Positions 1-9,250 of a stretch of DNA of 64,000 bases are shown here, in pieces. The notes under the pieces are model-generated. The model searched no databases and was not told the origin of the DNA. It saw nothing but the letters and a program-made list of their open reading frames with translations. A program made the position numbers and the translations under genes. The DNA is from Lachnospiraceae bacterium (GTDB lineage: Bacteria; Bacillota; Clostridia; Lachnospirales; Lachnospiraceae), in assembly GCA_017399685.1 (NCBI GenBank), contig JAFQBM010000008.1:1-64000 (forward strand), read 5' to 3'. How positions within the stretch are numbered: position 1 is the stretch's first letter; each line of letters starts with the position of its first letter.

Positions 1-195
1 ACCGTAGGTGTTGTCTACCAGTTCTATGACCGCGTTGTCATTTCCAACCCACTGTTCTGCTGTATTGTCCACCAGATACAAAGTGGTGTAGTTTGCCGCC
101 TGTACGGCAAAGTTCTCCAATCCCAGATTGGTGAAAACAAGAGTCAGTAACAGTATCAAGGATATGATTCTGTTTATTCTTTTTCTCTTTTTCAT
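1..195 (-). CDS. secreted protein, N-terminal part only
   Basis: The first 65 codons of a gene that runs off the left edge. The N-terminus is a typical signal peptide: KKRKR, then a hydrophobic stretch (ISLILLLTLVFTNLG), with likely cleavage after VQA. The mature start (YTTLYLVDNTAEQWVG) looks like a beta-rich, possibly carbohydrate-binding domain, but too little is visible to name it. An in-frame ATG lies 18 nt upstream at 213. The ATG at 195 is chosen because GAGAGG sits at the right distance before it. Confidence 0.6.
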   Translation of the reverse strand, partial: MKKRKRINRIISLILLLTLVFTNLGLENFAVQAANYTTLYLVDNTAEQWVGNDNAVIELVDNTYG

Positions 196-424
196 TTTAA
201 TCCTCTCTTTCATTGTAATTATTTGATTTTTCCCCTTAAATTATATATTTTACTCTCCACCATCAGTAAAAATCATATTTGCCACTCTTAATTGTTTTTA
301 GATAGAGTGGAAATATTTTCATATGATAGCATAGAAGAACCAAAAATTCAACCTTTTATTACCAACTACAACATTTTTCTTGTTTGATTCTATCTTTCAT
401 GTGTATACCGTTTTTCTACATATA

Positions 425-466
425 CAAAAAAACACCTTTCATAACATTTGTCACAAAAGGTGTTTT
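425..466 (-). terminator. intrinsic terminator after MATE gene
   Basis: AAAACACCTTT at 429-439 pairs with AAAGGTGTTTT at 456-466 around a 16-nt loop. On the minus strand it is followed by a run of T. It ends the leftward MATE transcript (stop at 541). The rest of the 196-540 gap is AT-rich and should hold the promoter of the leftward secreted protein; nothing else was recognised. Confidence 0.75.
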
Positions 467-540
467 AAAACTTTAAGTTACTCTCATAATTGAGGTTAAA
501 TGATACAAGCATCAAAATAATTAAATAAAAAATCAATCCA

Positions 541-1947
541 TTACGATTTCTGTTTCTCATCATTTACTATATTTACAATCCAGACACCGCTTTTCACCAT
601 CTTAAATCCAATACAACATTTAAAGAACTCGCTGCCTTGAACAATGAGATACGCCAGCACAGTAGAAAGTGCGGTATACTTCGACAACACATATGCAAGT
701 GGTATCATAATCACCCACACATATACACTGTCGAACAGGAAAGTAACAAAGGTTTTCCCACCACTTCTAAGTGTAAAGTAAGAAGCATTTGTGAATGCCT
801 GTAAAGGCAGGGAGCATGCTGCTACTATGATTAACTTAGCCGCAAGTTCTTTTACCACTGCTTCTGTCTGATAGATAGATGGGAAAACACCAGAAAATAG
901 TGCCATAATGCCAGCTACGAAAATGCAGGAAACAACAGAAAAGGTAATGAGTTTTGTTGCAGAATCCTTTGCTTCTTCCAGTTTTCCTGAACCTAGAAGT
1001 TGTCCTAAAATGATAGAAATACTGCTGCCAAGTGCAATGAAAACTACATTAAACACATTATTAATGGTAGAAGTAATGTTAAATGCTGCTACTGCAGTCA
1101 ATCCACGATACGCATAACACTGCATAATAACCGCAGTACCTCCTGCCCACAATGCCTCATTTACAAGCAATGGACTTCCTTTCTTTAATACTTCCACCGC
1201 AATCTGCTTTGGTACTTTCAAAGTTTTATATACGCCACAAATAAACGGATTCTTATCTTTTCTTTTATGAGTCCAGCCGACTACAATCATACATTCAATC
1301 ACCCTTGAAATTACAGTAGCAATGGCTGCCCCATTGGCTCCCAGCCTTGGAGCCCCAAAATTCCCAAAAATGAATACATAATTAAAACCTAAATTCACAA
1401 GCACAGCAGCAATTCCTGCAATCATTGGAACGACGGTTTCTCCACATTCCCGTAAAGTGGAAGAATATATCTGCGAAATGGTAAAAGGAATCAAACCTAT
1501 TAACATAATGAACAAATACTGTTTTGCGTATAGTAGGGTATCTTCCAGATTACCAACGTCTCCACCTTCATGAAGATAAAGCCCTATCAAATCTTCCGAG
1601 AAGAAAAGAAATACCGCCAGTCCTATCATGGTAATGACGCTGCAAATCCAAACTTTGGCACGGAAGATACTTTTCACACCCTCATAATCTCCTTTTCCAT
1701 AATACTGCGCCCCAAAAATTCCAGGACCGGATATGGAACCAAAGATACAAATATTAAATACGAACATCAGCTGGTTTACAATGGCTACACCGGACATTTG
1801 ATCCGTACCAATCTGTCCCACCATAATGTTATCCAGCATACTGACAAAATTAGTAATACCATTTTGTATCATCACCGGAATGGCTATCAGCATGACTCTT
1901 TTATAAAAATTCTTATCTCCTAAAAATTTATTCTTCCATTGCTTCAT
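541..1947 (-). CDS. MATE family multidrug/Na+ antiporter
   Basis: A 468-aa, 12-helix membrane protein with two MatE halves. The start (FYKRVMLIAIPVMIQN, then SMLDNIMVGQIG) is characteristic of the MATE family, which exports cationic drugs or metabolites in exchange for Na+ or H+. Length is normal. Substrate cannot be read from sequence. It stands alone: a terminator follows and the upstream gene is divergent. An AGGTG lies about 12 nt before the ATG, a weak but acceptable site. A second, distant MATE gene is at 42159-43541. Confidence 0.93.
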   Translation of the reverse strand: MKQWKNKFLGDKNFYKRVMLIAIPVMIQNGITNFVSMLDNIMVGQIGTDQMSGVAIVNQLMFVFNICIFGSISGPGIFGAQYYGKGDYEGVKSIFRAKVWICSVITMIGLAVFLFFSEDLIGLYLHEGGDVGNLEDTLLYAKQYLFIMLIGLIPFTISQIYSSTLRECGETVVPMIAGIAAVLVNLGFNYVFIFGNFGAPRLGANGAAIATVISRVIECMIVVGWTHKRKDKNPFICGVYKTLKVPKQIAVEVLKKGSPLLVNEALWAGGTAVIMQCYAYRGLTAVAAFNITSTINNVFNVVFIALGSSISIILGQLLGSGKLEEAKDSATKLITFSVVSCIFVAGIMALFSGVFPSIYQTEAVVKELAAKLIIVAACSLPLQAFTNASYFTLRSGGKTFVTFLFDSVYVWVIMIPLAYVLSKYTALSTVLAYLIVQGSEFFKCCIGFKMVKSGVWIVNIVNDEKQKS

Positions 1948-2201
1948 TTTTTATGTTTCACCTACAATCTATTACTGTTTTTATATTGCTTTTCTACTGT
2001 CTTTCCACTTCTTCTATTATCTGTTCCACTATTTTTGTTGCTGTTTTTCTATGTTTTTCTCTGTTTTTGCGGATTTTCTCCAATTCTATCACACCTGTTT
2101 ATAGTTTTGCAACGGCTTATTCTAACAGGACAACCATTTTAGAAGGAATTGATTACTGTTCACCTTTGAACACTAACAAGAACGGGAAACAGTAACCGGA
2201 A

Positions 2202-2230
2202 TTGCCCTCAAACATAGAATATGATATAAT
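2202..2230 (+). promoter_or_regulatory. sigma-A-type promoter for DUF2339-amidase operon
   Basis: TTGCCC at 2202-2207, a 17-nt spacer and a perfect TATAAT at 2225-2230, about 70 nt before the start at 2303. The gap 1948-2201 between the divergent MATE gene and this promoter shows no convincing gene; the small ORFs there lack ribosome binding sites. Confidence 0.75.
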
Positions 2231-2302
2231 TTTTTTAATTAAACTCTCTTTTCTTATGGAGAATTAAGAAATGAAAATTATATTTTAGTACGGAGGAATA
2301 TT

Positions 2303-4522
2303 ATGAACGCAGAGGAACGATTACAGGCTCTCGAAGCCAAAGTTCTCACTTTAGAAAAAGAAGTGAACCAACTTAAAACACAGCTTTCCCAAGCTAAAAC
2401 GGAAACTTCACATCCCGCCCGGAGTCAGACCTGTTTTGTTCAAGCAAAAGAGTCTGTAAGCAAAATACCAGCAAGCAGTTCAAACCAACCGGTATCAGCC
2501 AATGGTCAGGCTGTCAATAGACCAGTTTCTAACAATAATCAAAACATTTCCACAAGAAATGTTGCAAACAGACCTGATTTTGAACACAAATCAAGGATTT
2601 CAACTGCGAAAAAAGAAAATCTGGAAACAACCATTGGTAAAAATGTCATTGGTATTATGGCATCCATTTTGTTTTTCATCGCCTTTATCGTTTTTGGCAC
2701 TTTTATTTATCAAAACTTAGGGGATATGGGGAAGTCCATTTTATTGTTTGCCGGAAGCTTTCTTATCACAGGAATTGGACTTCTATTACAAAAGAAACTT
2801 AAAAATTCCTTTTCTTTGTCCGTGATTGGCTGTGGAATGGGATGCTTTTATATTACTTTAATTATTAATACAGTATATTTCGAATTTCTGTCTGAGCTTG
2901 GACTATATTCCTTGTTACTGGTCTGGCTTTTAGGTATGTCAAGGCTTAGTAAGAAATACGATAGTCTTTTACTTTGTGTAATTGGACAATGTGGATTATA
3001 TTTATCCATCCTTTTAGGAATTACAAATAGAACGATTTCTGATTTTTTATGGTTTTCGTTTTTTGTATTTTTCCTGGTTGCGGATATTTTTTATCTTCGC
3101 ATCTGTTCTGTGGAAAAACAACGAAATTTACATACTTTTTCCACAATCGCCACCATAGTAAGTTGTGGGCTAATAGCAACCAGAAATAATCAGCTTTTTC
3201 TTACCTATACAAAAGAAGGGACAAATATTGGATTCGTTTTAATTTATTTTATTATAATGCTTGTCCTGGCCACTTACTCCCTCTATCATTTCCATAAAAC
3301 CGCAAAAGAAAGTATGAAAACAAGCAAGAGTTTTATTTCCTTTCTTGCTTCTCTCTATTTCTTTAGTGTCCTTATTATTTATGGACAAACAACAGAAATG
3401 ATTCAGTTGGGACTTGATGCAAAGCCACTACTTATAAATATGATACACCTTTTCTTTTATACAGGTGCAATCGTATACTTAATACTTTTGGTAGAAAAAT
3501 TCACTCTGCGAAAATTTACAAACTTTATTTCCATATTGAATCTTTCTTTTGTAGTAATACTTTTGGTTACATGTTTTCAGTCTTTACAATGGGATGACTA
3601 TAGTTTATTACTGCTTTTGGCTCTTTCTCTCTTGTTTTATGGATTTTATAAGGGAACAAAATGTTACCAGTCCTTGGGCTTTCTGGTACTATTCATACAT
3701 TTTTGGACTGGTTCCGGCAGTTTTCTGCTGCATTTTTGCCTCACAATGGCTGCCTTTTTCTTTATTTTCTGGTTGCAGAAAAAGTATCTGGAAAGTTATA
3801 GCGGAACTACAAAGGCGGTCTTGTATTTCCTCTTCCTAATATACTGTTTCCAACCAGCAAGTTACCTGAATTCATATTTACGGGCAAATGATTATGTCTC
3901 TCTTAGTACAGCTATGCTTTATGTCCTGTTGTTGACACCATTTCAGTTATTTTTTATAAAGTCAGACTTTATAAAGAATTATAAGGATTTGACCAGAACA
4001 GAAAAACATATGGAATTATTTGTTCGTGGCGGGAATATTCTTTTATTGTTTATGGGGGCAAATTGTTTGTATGATTCTCTGCCACTTTGGGCGTACTTAT
4101 TCATAGTTATTGCTACCTCTGTTTTGTGTTTCCTTGGCGTCAGACCATTTATGGAGCGGCATGCTCAAAAACTTTGGGCAGGTTTTTGGATTGGAATAAA
4201 AATTACCCTTTATCTAAGTGCTGTATTTTACAGTACCCCTGTGTCCAATCGAATTTTATTTAGTATTTTACTCCTATGCATCGCCATTGCTGCAATCCTA
4301 AGCGGATTTAAATTCAAATACAAATCCCTGCGTGTTTATGGTTTGGGATTAACCATGATGAGTGTAGTAAAACTTATCTTATTCGATGTGGATTATTCCA
4401 GTACCTTAGGAACTGTAACAGCACTTATAATTTGTGGTGTATTATGCTTTATTATTAACTTTATCTACAACATGCTCAGTAAACATATTGCTACAGAGGA
4501 ATCTATAAAGGAGGAATCCTAA
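2303..4522 (+). CDS. DUF2339-like polytopic membrane protein
   Basis: A 739-aa protein. Residues 1-30 form a coiled coil (heptads of L with E/K/Q). Residues 30-95 are a Ser/Asn/Gln-rich linker. The rest, from about residue 110, is some 18-20 hydrophobic segments, beginning GKNVIGIMASILFFIAFIVF. The layout of N-terminal coiled coil plus many helices matches DUF2339 family membrane proteins, whose function is unknown. The start has GGAGGA 7 nt upstream. The stop is directly followed by the amidase ATG in the same frame, so the two genes are almost certainly co-translated. Confidence 0.7.
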   Translation: MNAEERLQALEAKVLTLEKEVNQLKTQLSQAKTETSHPARSQTCFVQAKESVSKIPASSSNQPVSANGQAVNRPVSNNNQNISTRNVANRPDFEHKSRISTAKKENLETTIGKNVIGIMASILFFIAFIVFGTFIYQNLGDMGKSILLFAGSFLITGIGLLLQKKLKNSFSLSVIGCGMGCFYITLIINTVYFEFLSELGLYSLLLVWLLGMSRLSKKYDSLLLCVIGQCGLYLSILLGITNRTISDFLWFSFFVFFLVADIFYLRICSVEKQRNLHTFSTIATIVSCGLIATRNNQLFLTYTKEGTNIGFVLIYFIIMLVLATYSLYHFHKTAKESMKTSKSFISFLASLYFFSVLIIYGQTTEMIQLGLDAKPLLINMIHLFFYTGAIVYLILLVEKFTLRKFTNFISILNLSFVVILLVTCFQSLQWDDYSLLLLLALSLLFYGFYKGTKCYQSLGFLVLFIHFWTGSGSFLLHFCLTMAAFFFIFWLQKKYLESYSGTTKAVLYFLFLIYCFQPASYLNSYLRANDYVSLSTAMLYVLLLTPFQLFFIKSDFIKNYKDLTRTEKHMELFVRGGNILLLFMGANCLYDSLPLWAYLFIVIATSVLCFLGVRPFMERHAQKLWAGFWIGIKITLYLSAVFYSTPVSNRILFSILLLCIAIAAILSGFKFKYKSLRVYGLGLTMMSVVKLILFDVDYSSTLGTVTALIICGVLCFIINFIYNMLSKHIATEESIKEES

Positions 4523-5749
4523 ATGGCAAAGGAAATTGTAATTGTAATTGATCCGGGACACGGGGGAACGGAGGGCGAAGCTACTGACGGTGCATCCTAC
4601 CATGGTATCACAGAACGTCATATCAATATGACTACGGCAAAAGCAATGTACGAAGAGCTTTCTTCCTATGATGGTGTGACTGTTTACCTTACTCATGACA
4701 GTGCAGATACGAAAATGAGTTTAAAAGAAAGAGCAGAATTTGCCAAAAGTGTAAATGCGGATTATCTCATCAGCATCCATTATAATGCCTCAGAGGAACA
4801 TCTTTACTACGGAAGTGAAGTCTGGATTCCCAGTACCGGACTTCATTATGCCGAAGGATATCAGCTAGGTAGCATTATTTTAGAAGAATTCAGCCATATG
4901 GGTTTACTAAACCGAGGTGTGAAAACCAAGGTCAATGAATCTGGAAGTGATTATTATGGTGTTATCCGGGAATGCGAAAAACTTGGAATTAACGGAATTA
5001 TCGTGGAACATTGTTATCTGGACCATGACAATGACAGTTCTTATCGGGATGAAGAGGAAGATTATGTGGGTTTTGGTATTGCAGATGCCACCAGTGTGGC
5101 AAAATTCTTAGGCTTAAGCAGTTCTGAAACCGGAGCAGATTACTCTAATTATGTTAATGTGGAAGTTCCTATCCCAGAAACGGTGATGTATCAGGATTTG
5201 ACTCCACCGAATCAATGTGTGATACAACTTGAAAATGAACCACAGGAAACAGGAGTTATTGACCTTGTGATAAGGGCCTATGACGAAGATTCTGCGTTGT
5301 TATATTACTCTTATTCCCTGGATGGTGGCAATACTTTTTCCCATTTAATTCCTTGGATGGAGACAAAAAAGGAACATGTGACACACGTTCGTCTTTCGGA
5401 TATTACCGATTCAGAGGTAAACATAGTAGTTAAGGTCTATAATCAATATAATCTGGATACTTCCAGTGAACCTCTTTTTGTTTCATTTTCTATGGATGAG
5501 GATAAGAACCAGTTAGAAAATAATGAACTGAAACAGAATGAGGCAGGAAATAATGCCATGGAAAATACGAAGGATTTTAAGGAACAGGAAACCATAAGTA
5601 CAGAAGTAAGTTCCATAAAAAAAGCTGAAAGTTTTTCATTAACATCTAACATTCCAATTCCATCCATCATTGCCATTGTACTTTTCTTTGTGCTGATGGT
5701 CGTTATGACATTAAAAATCGTTTTTAAAAAACGACGTCACAAAAGATAA
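4523..5749 (+). CDS. N-acetylmuramoyl-L-alanine amidase (Amidase_3) with C-terminal membrane anchor
   Basis: A 408-aa protein. The Zn-amidase domain starts at once (VIVIDPGHGG, His13), followed by Glu31 (GITERHIN), His86 (SIHYNA) and a catalytic-type Glu in IIVEHCYLD, so the active site is complete. Residues 200-330 look like a beta-sandwich, then comes an Asn/Glu-rich linker, then one transmembrane helix (IIAIVLFFVLMVVMTLKIVF) with a basic tail KKRRHKR. There is no N-terminal signal peptide and the start cannot move upstream, because an in-frame TAA sits immediately before the ATG. AAAGGAGG lies 8 nt before the ATG. It presumably cleaves wall stem peptides, although topology is unclear. Confidence 0.85.
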   Translation: MAKEIVIVIDPGHGGTEGEATDGASYHGITERHINMTTAKAMYEELSSYDGVTVYLTHDSADTKMSLKERAEFAKSVNADYLISIHYNASEEHLYYGSEVWIPSTGLHYAEGYQLGSIILEEFSHMGLLNRGVKTKVNESGSDYYGVIRECEKLGINGIIVEHCYLDHDNDSSYRDEEEDYVGFGIADATSVAKFLGLSSSETGADYSNYVNVEVPIPETVMYQDLTPPNQCVIQLENEPQETGVIDLVIRAYDEDSALLYYSYSLDGGNTFSHLIPWMETKKEHVTHVRLSDITDSEVNIVVKVYNQYNLDTSSEPLFVSFSMDEDKNQLENNELKQNEAGNNAMENTKDFKEQETISTEVSSIKKAESFSLTSNIPIPSIIAIVLFFVLMVVMTLKIVFKKRRHKR

Positions 5750-5766
5750 AAAACTTTTATGGTAAC

Positions 5767-5819
5767 AAAAAACCAATCTATGAAGTTACTTTTTTAAGTT
5801 ACTTCATGATTGGTTTTTT
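5767..5819. terminator. bidirectional intrinsic terminator
   Basis: AAAAAACCAATC at 5767-5778 pairs with GATTGGTTTTTT at 5808-5819, and the inner arms ATGAAGT/ACTTCAT extend the stem. T-runs are present on both strands. It separates the rightward amidase from the leftward transglutaminase-like gene. Confidence 0.85.
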
Positions 5820-5874
5820 AGCTTAAGAAATTATTTTAAAACCATTTCTTTATTATTTTGTTGCTTGGTATTTA

Positions 5875-8022
5875 CTATTTCACCCATTCGCCATTTGAGT
5901 TTACAAAGTAGGAACCAATTTTTGTATTTGTAGCCATCTTTCCTGAGGAATAGAAGTAATACCACTTTCCTCTGATTTGCTGCCAGCCACTTAACATGGC
6001 TCCACTACCATTTAAGTAATACCAGATATTATCTTGCTGGAACCAGCCTGTTACCATTCCGCCTAAGTTTCCCAGGTAATACCATTGTCCGCCAACTTTT
6101 ATCCAGCCAACCTGCATGGCTCCGGAACCACTTAGATAATACCATTTGCCTCCATCTTTCACCCAGCCGGTTGCCATTACTCCGGAACTTCCCAGATAAT
6201 ACCACGTATTACCTTCTTTTAACCAACCGGTTTTCATGGAACCGTTACTGTTTAAATAATACCAGTTGTTTCCATCCTTAATCCAGCCGGTTGCCATTAC
6301 TCCATCAGTATTCAAATAATACCATGCACCTCTGTATTTCAACCATCCGGTCTGCATTGCTCCATCAGAATCCAGATAATAGTATTTCTCCCCAAGCTTT
6401 AACCAGCCTGTGGCATTTGTACCATTTTCTTTTACATAATAAGTTTTTCCATCTTTGGTTACCCAGCCCATAGTAGTTGTTGTGCCGCTTTCTACCTTAG
6501 GAATAACTTCCTGTGCCTTGATTACTTCATTACATACACTACAGTGACTTCCTTCTGTCTTTCCTTCTGTTTCTGTGGTTGGCTCTACTGCTTTGTCAAT
6601 GACTACCGTATGTTCTTTCTTTGCTACTGTTTCTTGTTTTTGTAATACTTCTTTACATACGCTGCAGTGACTTTCCGCAGTTTTTCCTTCTTCCTTACAG
6701 GTCGCTTCTACTGCCGGTTTGTCAATGACTACCGTATGTTCTTTTTTCGCTACTGTTTTCTGTGCTACAATCACTTCATTACATACACTGCAATGACTTC
6801 CTTCTGTCTTTCCTTCTGACTTACAGGTTGCTTCTACTGCCTTGTCTGCAACTTCGGTATGTGCTTTCTTTGCTACTGTTTTCTGTGCTACAATCACTTC
6901 GTTACATACACTACAATGGCTTCCCTCTGTCTTTCCTTCTGACTTACAGGTTGCTTCTACTGCCTTATCTGCAACTTCGGTATGTGTATGGGAAGGTGTT
7001 TGGTTTAACTGTTTTTTCGTTTCCACACCATTTACTTTGTAGGTTAATACATCATTTTCCACACTTACAATTTCTAAATTACTGCCTTCTACTACTACTT
7101 CATAAGCAGTTCCTTCAATGTTATTTTTAACAATAGAACCGTTGTCTAAATAATACCAGTATCCATTATCATAAAGCATCTTTCCTACAATATCATGTAC
7201 ATACCAGTTAGAATATTTTGTAGACGAAGAAATTGGTGCATCATCAATCGAAGTATGATTCAAATCGCCAGAAAGAAACTCATTATCATTACGCAACAAA
7301 AATCTAAAATCTGTTTTTCCTGCTGCTTTACCGTAGCTTCTTGTATCTCCCCAGGTCGGATCTGCCATATACCAATCACCATCTAATTTAACAGCTACCC
7401 ATGCATGACCGGAATTACTTACTGATTTACATTCAATGCCTTCTAACTCCATTATCAGCAACATAGCATTTGCATAGCCTCCACATACAGCTTCACCATC
7501 TACAAGCGGACCAGAAGCTACGGATCTGTGTGTCGCATCTAGATTATAAGTGGTATGTTGAACAACATAATCATACGCATATAGAACTTTTTCTATATCC
7601 TTCATTCCTTCCATTTCAGAATGAATCTGATTTAAAACTTCTTGAATCTTTTCATAACGTTCCGCAAGATTCGGCTCGGTAAAAGAAAGATATAAATTAT
7701 CCATATATCCTTCTTTATCTTTATCAGAAGTAAAAAGAAACTGACTATAACACTCCCGTACAATTCTTATGCTAGGCTCATTAAAGTATACATAATTCCA
7801 AACTTCATTATATTCATCAAATTTCAAATTATATTTTCTTATGCTAACTTTCTTGTCACTACCATCAAAAATCAAATCTATCATATCCTGCCGTAACGCT
7901 TCCTTGACATCCTCCGTAGCTGCCTTAGTCGATATCGGTGGAATACTCCCTATCATCATAATGGTTACAAGTAAGAAACTTACAAGTTTACGATAACACT
8001 TTTTCATTTTTAACTTCTCCAT
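5875..8022 (-). CDS. secreted transglutaminase-like protein with Cys-rich repeats and wall-binding repeats
   Basis: A 715-aa protein. The signal peptide is residues 1-36. A transglutaminase-like core covers about 100-230, with a visible Cys180 (GEAVCGGYANA), His206 (SNSGHAWVAV) and Asp221 (YMADPTWGD) triad. Four repeats of about 41 aa (346-510) carry the pattern ATCKSEGKT-GSHCSVC; the fourth lacks the first Cys. Nine 20-aa choline/glucan-binding-type repeats follow (GWxKxGxxWYYLxxxGxMxT), ending GSYFVNSNGEWVK. Such proteins are surface-bound peptidases or cross-linkers. The two repeat blocks are nearly identical to those of the neighbouring GH5 gene, so they are a shared targeting module. AAAGGAG precedes the ATG. 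Confidence 0.88.
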   Translation of the reverse strand: MEKLKMKKCYRKLVSFLLVTIMMIGSIPPISTKAATEDVKEALRQDMIDLIFDGSDKKVSIRKYNLKFDEYNEVWNYVYFNEPSIRIVRECYSQFLFTSDKDKEGYMDNLYLSFTEPNLAERYEKIQEVLNQIHSEMEGMKDIEKVLYAYDYVVQHTTYNLDATHRSVASGPLVDGEAVCGGYANAMLLIMELEGIECKSVSNSGHAWVAVKLDGDWYMADPTWGDTRSYGKAAGKTDFRFLLRNDNEFLSGDLNHTSIDDAPISSSTKYSNWYVHDIVGKMLYDNGYWYYLDNGSIVKNNIEGTAYEVVVEGSNLEIVSVENDVLTYKVNGVETKKQLNQTPSHTHTEVADKAVEATCKSEGKTEGSHCSVCNEVIVAQKTVAKKAHTEVADKAVEATCKSEGKTEGSHCSVCNEVIVAQKTVAKKEHTVVIDKPAVEATCKEEGKTAESHCSVCKEVLQKQETVAKKEHTVVIDKAVEPTTETEGKTEGSHCSVCNEVIKAQEVIPKVESGTTTTMGWVTKDGKTYYVKENGTNATGWLKLGEKYYYLDSDGAMQTGWLKYRGAWYYLNTDGVMATGWIKDGNNWYYLNSNGSMKTGWLKEGNTWYYLGSSGVMATGWVKDGGKWYYLSGSGAMQVGWIKVGGQWYYLGNLGGMVTGWFQQDNIWYYLNGSGAMLSGWQQIRGKWYYFYSSGKMATNTKIGSYFVNSNGEWVK

Positions 8023-9250
8023 ATCTTTCTCCTTTCAGATACTTTCATTCAACAGATAATTACGAACTACAATATTCTATACAAAAGTGATACAAAAGAA
8101 TTATAGCAATATAGACACACTTTCGGCACCCTCAATTACTTCACCCATTCACCATTTGCGTTTACAAAGTAGGAACCAATCTTTGTATTGGCTGCCATCT
8201 TTCCTGATGGATAGAAGTAATACCACTTACCTTTGATTTGCTGCCAGCCATTTAACATGGCACCACTGTCATTTAAGTAATACCATACATTGCTTTCTTT
8301 GAACCAGCCGGTTACCATGTTTCCAAAGTTTCCAAGATAATACCATGTTCCTCCGACTTTTATCCAGCCGACCTGCATTGCTCCAGAGCCGCTTAGGTAA
8401 TACCATCTGCCACCATCTTTCACCCAGCCGGTGGCCATTGTTCCGGAACTTCCCAAGTAATACCATGTATTACCTTCTTTGAACCAGCCGGTCTTCATGG
8501 AACCGTTACCGCTTAAATAATACCAGTTCTTTCCATCTTTTACCCAGCCAGTTTGCATAATTCCGTCTGAATTTAAGTAATACCATTTTTTTGCTATTTT
8601 CACCCAACCGGTCTGCATTACTCCATCTGAATTCAGATAATAATAGCTGTCACCCAGTTGTAACCAGCCTGTAGCATTTGTACCATCTTCTTTTACATAA
8701 TAGTTTTTACCATCTTTCGTTACCCAGCCCGTAGTGGTAGTTGTGCCACTTTCTAACTTAGGAATAACTTCCTGTGCCTTGATTACTTCGTTACATACAC
8801 TACAGTGGCTTCCTGCAGTCTTTCCTTCAGTTTCTGTGGTTGGTTCTACCGCTTTATCTTGAACAACAGTATGTTCTTTCTTGGCTACAGTTTCTTGTTT
8901 TTGCAATACTTCTTTACATACGCTGCAGTGACTTTCCACAGTCTTTCCTTCTTCCTTACAAGTCGCTTCCTCTGCCGGTTTATCAATCACTACGGTATGT
9001 TCTTTTTTCGCTACTGTTTTCTGTGCTACAATCACTTCATTACATACACTGCAATGGCTTCCTTCTGTCTTTCCTTCTGACTTACAGGTTGCTTCTACTG
9101 CTTTATCTTCAACTTCTGTATGTGCTTTCTTTGCTATGATTTCCTGTACCTTAATCACTTCATTGCATACACTACAATGACTTCCTTCTGTCTTTCCTTC
9201 TGACTTGCAGGTTGCTTCCACTGCCTTATCTATTACTATGGTATGTTCAT
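5875..9250 (-). repeat. duplicated ~1.1-kb 3' modules plus internal tandem repeats
   Basis: The 3' parts of the two adjacent genes (about 5875-7000 and 8136-9250) encode the same four Cys-rich repeats and nine 20-aa wall-binding repeats in the same order, with long near-identical DNA stretches. Within each gene the units recur in tandem every ~60 bp (wall repeats) and ~123-126 bp (Cys-rich repeats). This is coding duplication, not CRISPR. Confidence 0.85.

Noticed and set aside
1939-2195. Two overlapping hydrophobic ORFs in the gap after the MATE gene
   Set aside because: No ribosome site or promoter in the right place; low-complexity Leu/Phe/Ser composition from T-rich DNA.
6762-9139. Long plus-strand ORFs opposite the repeat regions (for example 6762-7130 and 8840-9139)
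   Set aside because: They are antisense shadows of the repeat codons, without ribosome binding sites or plausible protein composition.
5875-9250. Regular ~60-bp and ~123-bp repeats suggestive of a CRISPR or satellite array
   Set aside because: They are in frame within two coding genes and encode wall-binding and Cys-rich protein repeats; there are no unique spacers between identical repeats.
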